Program-made: the position numbers and the translations under genes
Shown here: positions 57,518 through 64,000 of the stretch, piece by piece
How the letters are laid out: each line of letters opens with the position of its first letter
Numbering within the stretch: the stretch's first letter is position 1
The notes under the pieces: model-generated
The model's input: the letters and a program-made list of their open reading frames with translations, nothing else
Told to the model about the DNA's origin: nothing
Databases searched by the model: none
NCBI RefSeq assembly: GCF_028583425.1
Contig: NC_072795.1
Coordinates: 9,447,001-9,511,000, forward strand
Length of the DNA: 64,000 nt
Reading direction: 5' to 3'
DNA from: Eublepharis macularius
Lineage: Eukaryota; Chordata; Lepidosauria; Squamata; Eublepharidae

Positions 57518-57754
57518 TTATTACCTTTCCATCTTGCTGTTGTGTGTTGGGTTCCATGTTTCCTTGTGCTTTGTGGCTTTGTTCTCATGATGAGGGGGTA
57601 TTCTTGCATTAATTGCTGCCAGTCTCCATCACCCAAGTACAGGTAGGCTGGCAAGCAGGCAGGCAAACAACAAGATTGTTTGAACTGCCACCCTCACCTA
57701 AACAAACCTGTTTTTTTAAAAATACGTTTTTCTTTTCTTGTGGGGAGGCATCAT

Positions 57755-57990
57755 TGTTTTTGTCTCCCCTTCTTATATGTCCAGGGTAAGGCTGATTGCT
57801 GCCTTGGAATCAGGTAGCAATTTTCCCCAGGCCAGTTTGGATACAGATTCTGATGGTGTTTTTCCATCTTCTGCACATGAAGTAGGGATCACTGGGCATG
57901 TGTGGGAGGAGGTGGTTGTGAATTTCCTACACTGTGCAGTGGGGTGGACTAGATGATCCTGGATGTCCCTTCCAACCCTATGGTTCTATG
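57755..57990 (+). mobile_element. CR1 LINE 3' tail
   Basis: Runs from cccttcttatatgtccaggg to the terminus ccctatggttctatga, matching the CR1 3' UTR at 2280-2515. Confidence 0.75.
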
Positions 57991-59828
57991 AAAGATCAGA
58001 GTAGTCTAATCACTCAGAGGGTAGAGGGGAGGAGGAAGAAATCTTAAACAGGTGTACTCAGATGCAAGTCCCATGTTATTCAATAGCACTTACTCCCAGA
58101 GAAGTGTCTTTAAAGTTGCAGCTATATTCAATTCTTCCAGGGTTTTCATCAAGTTTGATTGATTAAACAGACCACTCCCCCCACGTCACTTTTCCTCACA
58201 GCAACTGACTGTTCAAGTGACTTGATGGGGAGGAGGAGACAGACCAGTGCCCAGGCAGCACTGCAGAAGAAACCAAGATGCACCCCAGTAAACTGGTCTA
58301 CTCAGATTCAATTCCAATTTTATTCAATAATATTTACTGCTTACTCCCTGGGAATTGGCTTTAGAATCACGATCTATGATTGAAGACTGCACATTCCCTC
58401 TTCCAAATGTTTTCAAAGCTGAAAGGAAGGAAGAGGTTTGCCCTTGCGAGGACCTAAGTGGCAGAGAGACAATGCCATTTCCAGGGCAGCAATGGACAAA
58501 ATGCAGTCATGTGCATTCCACACATTCCCCCTTCCTGCCAGTACAGTTAATTAATAATGTAAGGGTTCTCTCTTCTCTTGGGAGCTGACTAATGAATGAC
58601 ATTAAAGAAAACAAGATGCTGCCATACAGGCCAAATGGCTGAAGGAAAAAAAATGAAATTAAAGAAAGAAATTATATTAAATTAAATACAAAATATTGGG
58701 TAGAAGTGTATTGCTATGATTTAGTTTCCCAGATTTGATTCACTGTTCTGGAAAGTGCTTTAACAAAACGAAACAGTGAATTTTGCAACCTTTGTTCTTT
58801 GTGCCAGCTGGGTTCCTCAGACGATACACAGACTGTTCTGTTTGGTTGGAATGGCCACAATTTTATTGATTACAGCCTTTTGAAGCATTGGCACGGCATA
58901 TGGGCAGTGGATCCCTTGGTATCAAAAGGCCCATTGCTATTTGATGCATTAATCCCCGGCCCTGATGCTGGCTCTGTGGGACGCCAAAAGTTGCTGGACA
59001 GCCCTTGCCTCCCTCTGTGACTGCAGGGGTGAGCCACCTGTTATGCCCTACTCACCCCTTCAGAATCTGGCCCAATGCCTCAAAACCATCCAAGCCTTAA
59101 TGTTATGACTGGCCCACTGGCTGCCCCGACCGACTGGTGGGCAGGTGGGAAAGCATCCCGTTCCTGCCACGGCACTTCTGGAATGGCGCCAACCATGTTT
59201 CTGCCCTCGGAAGAGGACCTCCCACCTGCTCCTCTTCTTCTGGTGCTGGTCCTTGCCTCCTTCCCAGCCTAGCCCGCGGTTGCAACCCAGCCCGTGGTAA
59301 GTTTGTGAACTTCCTTTGGGTGTATTTCTGACATGTTGTTTCCTTTTGCACACCCCTGCAAATAATCTTTTTCTACTGTGATGTTTTCAAACACATGTAC
59401 AGCTGCGAATGCTGGTGATGTGTAAAGCTTCTTCAGTGTATATCTATTTTTAAAAAGCGATGGAATAATCTAATTTAATGTAACCAGGGAATGCACCACA
59501 GTTCCAAATGATCTATAAAGAGGATTGGAAGTGCATTATCCAACGTGTGTGGAATCACTCATTTTCTGCTCAGGAAAAGCTGCAGCTGGGAAACCAGATG
59601 AGGCTGGTAAAAGGCGCTCCTTTCCAGAGTGGCCAACTGCCTATCCAGCAGTAGGCATTGGTCAAGACGCATCCCAAAACTATATACCTGGTTAATGTTG
59701 GATGTTAAATTTTGATATGCCTGTATCAAGCAGTTGATCCTCTTATACCCTACAAATCATGTTGTTTTTTAAGGTTCCACTGGACTCAAATCTTGCTGTT
59801 ATGCTTCAGACCAACACAAAACACCTCT

Positions 59829-60960
59829 CTATCTTTTGCTGGTTTCCAGACAACACTTAGCAGCATCATTGACTAACAAGTTTAAAGAGTGTGCATTGCA
59901 GGGCATGAAAAAGGCATGTAAATTTATGTCAAGGACTCTATTTTGTACTCCATTTTCTTTGCCTTCCGTGTTACTCCCGTTATTATAACTTTGACCACAT
60001 GGATTCTGAAGTGGTAATTCCATTTGCTCAAGCTGTCCGAGAAGAGTTTCTGTCATAAAGGCACCTGTCGTCTCCTTATGTGGAACAAATCCCAAGAAAT
60101 GCTATTTTACTATAACTTCAGGTTCATACATCTCAGTATCTGATGGTTTGATTACATCGACATAACGTACAATCATTGTCATTTGTTCAATATGACTAAC
60201 ATCAGGTGTGCAGTACAAAATAACTGAGTAGTATTTGACTGAGTTTACACGTGCTAAAATTTTCTGCTTTATAGCACCTGCTAGAAGCTGTATAAGCTCA
60301 TTTTGGATATCTTTTCCTAAGTAGTGAACCTTTGTTTCTTCATCTTAAACTCTGCGCAAAAGTTCATTCTTGACAGGAACTAAAAGGGCTAAGTATTCTA
60401 CAAACTTCAAAACATGTCCATTGTTAGCACTGAACAAATTTCACTTGTACCACAGAATGCCAAGTTTTGCATGTCACGAACTTGTATCAAAGCAATCAAG
60501 TGTTCCAAGATTTGTTACAAATATTGTTCTTCTTGCCTGATTTTCTGCCTATTAATATCACTTTTTCCTTTATATAAGCAAAATTCAAGTTCTCTCCAGT
60601 TTTCTAAATGGAGAGTATTCCTCTTATGTAAAGGCAGAATTGCTCCAATGTTCTTCCAGTCTTTTGAACCCAGTTCTTGTAGAGTTGATGCACCATTTCT
60701 TTTGCTGAACAGCCGACAGACCCCCCCCCCCAATCTTTTGTGATGGAATGAATTAGCCATTGATGGCACACTTCTTCACCATTTGCAACTCTTATTCTTC
60801 TAGTGTACAGGAGAAAATCTTCTATTTTTTTAGTCTTTAGGAAAATCATATCATACAACCTACTGTGGTCCATGTTGTACTGTAAACTATCACAAATAAT
60901 CACTGCAAAAGTTAGGCCAGTCAGCAGGGTCAATGTAATTGAAGCAGAGCACAATACCAT
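59829..60960 (-). pseudogene. hAT transposase pseudogene (DUF4371 type)
   Basis: The minus strand gives, from high to low coordinate: DWKNIGAILPLHKRNTLHLE, NLAFCGTSEI, KYYSVILYCTPDVSHIEQM, HFLGFVPHKETTGAFM, CGQSYNNGSN and FMPCNAHSLNLLVNDAAKC. This is the order of the DUF4371 / ZMYM-like hAT transposase core. Several stops and frameshifts; the dimerisation C-terminus is absent. Unrelated in text to the hAT at 48 kb. Confidence 0.8.
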
Positions 60961-61042
60961 CTTCTTTTGCAGTCTTTGCAGTACTCACACTTTCCTTGAA
61001 ATCCTCTTTTTCCTGTGTATTTTACTGAAATATCTCCAAATT

Positions 61043-63690
61043 GTGAAACTTCTTTCTCAGAGTCTCTCTACATGAGACATCTTATATGGGGATGCTCAAA
61101 CATTGGGAGACACGAGGATAGTTTAAAAAGACAGAGTCGGCAAAGGTCACTCCTCAGAGGGTTTGTTAATTTCATCTTCACCTCCCTGAAGGCTCAGTCA
61201 ATTTCACCTCCCCTTTGGAAAAAAGCGAAAAGAGAAAAAAAATCAGGGGGGTGTTGCAAGTATGGCAACATCACTTCCACAGAAAACCCAGCAGTGACAT
61301 TAGATAGCTCTAGGAATTGCTGGAAACATTCTTGTTTTACAGTAGTGGTTATGCCGATTCCTAGAGCTAAAAATACAGAGCCAGTGGATATTGTTCCTCA
61401 AAGGGTTTGTTAATTTCATCTTTGCCACCCCGAAGGCTCTGTCAATTTCACCTCTTGTCTAAAGCAGTAAGATTGCAACCAGAAGGCAGTGAGGAATAGA
61501 AATGGGCTGGAGCTGCCTTTCAGAGATGGGTTTTGGCCTGGAGAGGTTATAATGGGCTGAAGTTTCCTTTCTGGCATTTCACAGCCCCTTCACACAGCTC
61601 CAGTGTATCGCAAAGCCTTTGTCCTGGTGCAAGCTCTGTCTTTTTAAACTACCCTTCCTGAATAACAGTGCATCTCCTGACATGTGTTCTTCATGTGCCA
61701 GATTTCTCGTGTAGAGAGAATCTACTTGTGTGATTAGGAGGCAACAGCATCTGATATTTTGCGATGCAAAGGTTAGGAAAGCTAGGTTCATATCAGGGAA
61801 AAAAAACCTGCCCGGTCTGTTGCTCTCAGATAAATTGGAATATGCCCATATTATTATTTATATATATATATATAATCCATACTTCTCCTATTGTGTGCAG
61901 TACAAAAGAGAGAGCCCCCACTCTCCTGGTTTTTTGCAAACAATACAAAACTGAACTATTCAAAAAGTCTTTTTACTCAGATAGGAGGCCTGTATTATAG
62001 GGAGGGGTCTTAGATGCTTCACTAATGAGTTAGGGACCATAGACTTCACCACTATGTTGCCTTACATATTATCTATTGTTTTAAATATGTACTCCCATGT
62101 ACTACCTGTGCTTCATGTTGTCTAATGTCAATCCTAGAACTATGTTTTGTTTCAGCATTTCTTCAACTTTGTATTGGATCTTTGCTAATGTATTGTCTTT
62201 GTAAACTTGTATTTATTTACCCTATGGCATTGTTTATAGAAATGTCCTCGACAGTGTATGGAAATGTCCTTGATATTGATCATACTAATCTCACACCGTG
62301 TCATCTGCCTTGAGTCTCAGAGAGAAAGGCGGATTGTAAATGACATAAATAATAATAATAAATGTTTGAGTTGAAGCCCTAATCCCAGGTTTATCTTTGT
62401 CCTTTTCAGTTAAAAAGACCACGTAGCAGGTGGTGTGAAAGACCTCGACTCTGGAGAGCCACTGAACGACAGAGTGAAACTTGCTAGGCCAGCACTCTGA
62501 ATCAGAATAAGGGAGCTTTTTATGTTCATGTGAGTTGGATATGCCTTAGAAAGCAGTCACGTAGGTTTACTCTTATTCTGCAGTGATCTGTTGGTCAACT
62601 TGCATCATACACAGGATGATATTGCCAAGAGCCTGAAGATATTGCAGACAGGCCTTCTTTGCTCTGGCTGCCTATGTGTGCATCTATTAGCACCTTTGAA
62701 ATGGGTGTAACTGATAATTTAGGCACCTGTAGTGCATGAGTAAGGAGGACTTCAAGACTGTGGGAAAGGCTGGAGCAGTCATCCTATGAGAGAGGCATCC
62801 TTTAAGTATGAGAGTGGCATCCTTTAAATATGCCACTTAACAGCAATGTATGTTTATGGAATTATGATTTTACAAGAAGGGGACTGGTGGTGGGAGAATT
62901 GGATTAGTCATGCAGGAGCCTTTGGGGAGCAGCCCTCTGTGACCCCCTCCACTGCTGACCCCACCCATTCCTGTGTCCCCGCCTGCCTAGAGCTTGGAAA
63001 GAGATGAACAGGAGGAGTGCACAGAGAAAGTAAATTCCTTTGGTTGGGTGCAGTCACAGGTAGAGGAAGGGCTTGGAGGTGGAGAAAGTACCATTCCAAG
63101 AAGCAGAACCCAGCACATCTGACACCAGGTGGGGGGCATATGACCAAGCAGGCTAATCTCTTCTCCAGGTGAGCATGGCAGGGCTGCTGGGCAGGTTGGC
63201 TAGTGGAGAATGCAGCAGCAATGATAACTCCAGCTCCCCCTCCCCACTGCCTGCTTTGCTACTTCCCACCTGGTGGGGGGAGTGGTACCTGCTCTGCCTC
63301 TTCCTTCTGCCTCATTTTAGCTTGTCCTCCAGCACTGCCATAAGTGAAGAGGTGATGGGAGTGTCTGAGACAACTCAGGTCCAGCGGGATTTTTTATCAT
63401 TCCATCGGGCCTGCAAGACAGGGATGTTCCACCAGACTTGCAGTGGTTAAGGCAGGCGGGACTTCTCTTTGGCCTCCTACTGGGGGGGTGTCCCCCTCAC
63501 AGCTTCTGTTTTATTTGCTGTTTGTCATCTGCCACTATGGGCCCAGGGATTAGGTGGACTGTACAGTGAGCTGCATGTGAGGAATGTTTTGCTATCAGTT
63601 TTAACTGTTATAAACATGCACTGTTTATTTTACTGTTATATTGTATTTTGTATTGTATTTTAACTCAGATGTGATCCACTCTAAGCCTGC
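61043..63690 (+). repeat. Third copy of the duplicated block
   Basis: Homologous to 2805-4965. Differences: lacks the retroposon found at 4190-4310; has an inserted repeat at about 61250-61370 and an L2-like LINE tail at about 61900-62365; a (ta)n run lies at 61858-61875. Ends at the same BovB junction as the copy at 17.75 kb. Confidence 0.75.
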
Positions 63691-64000
63691 ATACATTTTC
63701 TATTCCTTGGCTCGATCATCAACCAAAAAGGAGAATACAATGAAGAAATCAGAAGAAGATTGAGACTTGGAAGAGCAGCTGTGAGGGAGTTAGATAAAAT
63801 CCTTAAAGAAAAATGTTTCTCTGGGAACCAAGATCAAGATAATCCAGATTATAATATTCTGCGTTACTATAGATGGATGTGAAAGTTGGACAGTGAAGAA
63901 AGTTGACAGGAAAAAAATAGATTCATTTGAAATGTGGTGCTGGAGGAGAGTTGTGTGGATACCCTGGACAGCCAAAAAGATAAATAAGTGGGTTCTAGAT
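63691..64000 (+). pseudogene. BovB LINE C-terminal fragment at window edge
   Basis: Begins ttccttggctcgatcatcaa and reads to KKVDRKKIDSFEMWCWRRV, then WIPWTAKKINKW. Near-identical to the reverse complement of 17420-17740. Continues beyond the window. Confidence 0.8.

Larger units (their letters stand above)
57087..59358. mobile_element. hAT-like insertion just after the CYP2 stop
   Basis: Left end caggggtgtgca (57087) and right end tgcacacccctg (59347-59358) are perfect 12-bp inverted repeats. Flanking octamers aaaatatt and caaataat agree at six of eight positions. No transposase core was seen. A CR1 tail is nested at 57755-57990. Confidence 0.55.

Overview
The window is vertebrate nuclear DNA, almost certainly from a squamate reptile. 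It carries a SINE with the Sauria-type 3' end (...caggggactacctttac), many RTE-BovB LINE fragments, CR1 LINEs ending in the (attctatgattct) tail, a 5S-rRNA-derived SINE, a Penelope-like element and several hAT-type elements; this combination is typical of lizards and snakes. It is not prokaryotic: the only convincing gene is split by GT-AG introns and everything else is repeat-rich non-coding DNA.

The gene is an apparently intact cytochrome P450 of family 2 on the + strand, nine coding exons from 27640 to 56968. The exon lengths (195, 163, 150, 161, 177, 142, 188, 142, 188 nt) reproduce the conserved CYP2 architecture, every junction is GT-AG and in phase, and the joined CDS is 1506 nt (501 aa). 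All catalytic landmarks are present: N-terminal anchor, proline hinge, helix C WxxxR, helix I AGTETT, ExxR and the haem Cys box [10 protein letters not shown]. It looks most like the CYP2J/2K side of the family. A TATA box lies 122 bp upstream of the ATG. The first AATAAA downstream lies inside a hAT-like insertion.

Layout. 1-27 kb: repeats only, dominated by a large inverted duplication (1402-4962 versus 17748-21327, arms about 3.57 kb, 12.8-kb spacer), a minisatellite inside a possible Helitron (9380-about 11170), a BovB element interrupted by an insertion with a 63-bp target duplication (14780-16700), a 2.7-kb foldback (21336-24048) ending beside an 80-bp hairpin, and a degenerate Penelope reverse transcriptase (24386-25110). 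27.6-57 kb: the CYP2 gene, with introns loaded with BovB, CR1, MITEs, a Penelope terminal repeat inside a minisatellite (36.0-39.1 kb) and a 3755-bp hAT element with an exact 8-bp target duplication (48090-51844). 57-64 kb: a second hAT-like insertion, a hAT transposase pseudogene, and a third copy of the duplicated block (61043-63690) joined to BovB.

The most notable signals outside the gene are: two Penelope terminal repeats with hammerhead-ribozyme-like cores; a family of short retroposons, several in snap-back hairpin form, each with a perfect 11-12-bp target duplication; and the conflicting relationships among the three copies of the duplicated block, which suggest gene conversion between inverted arms.
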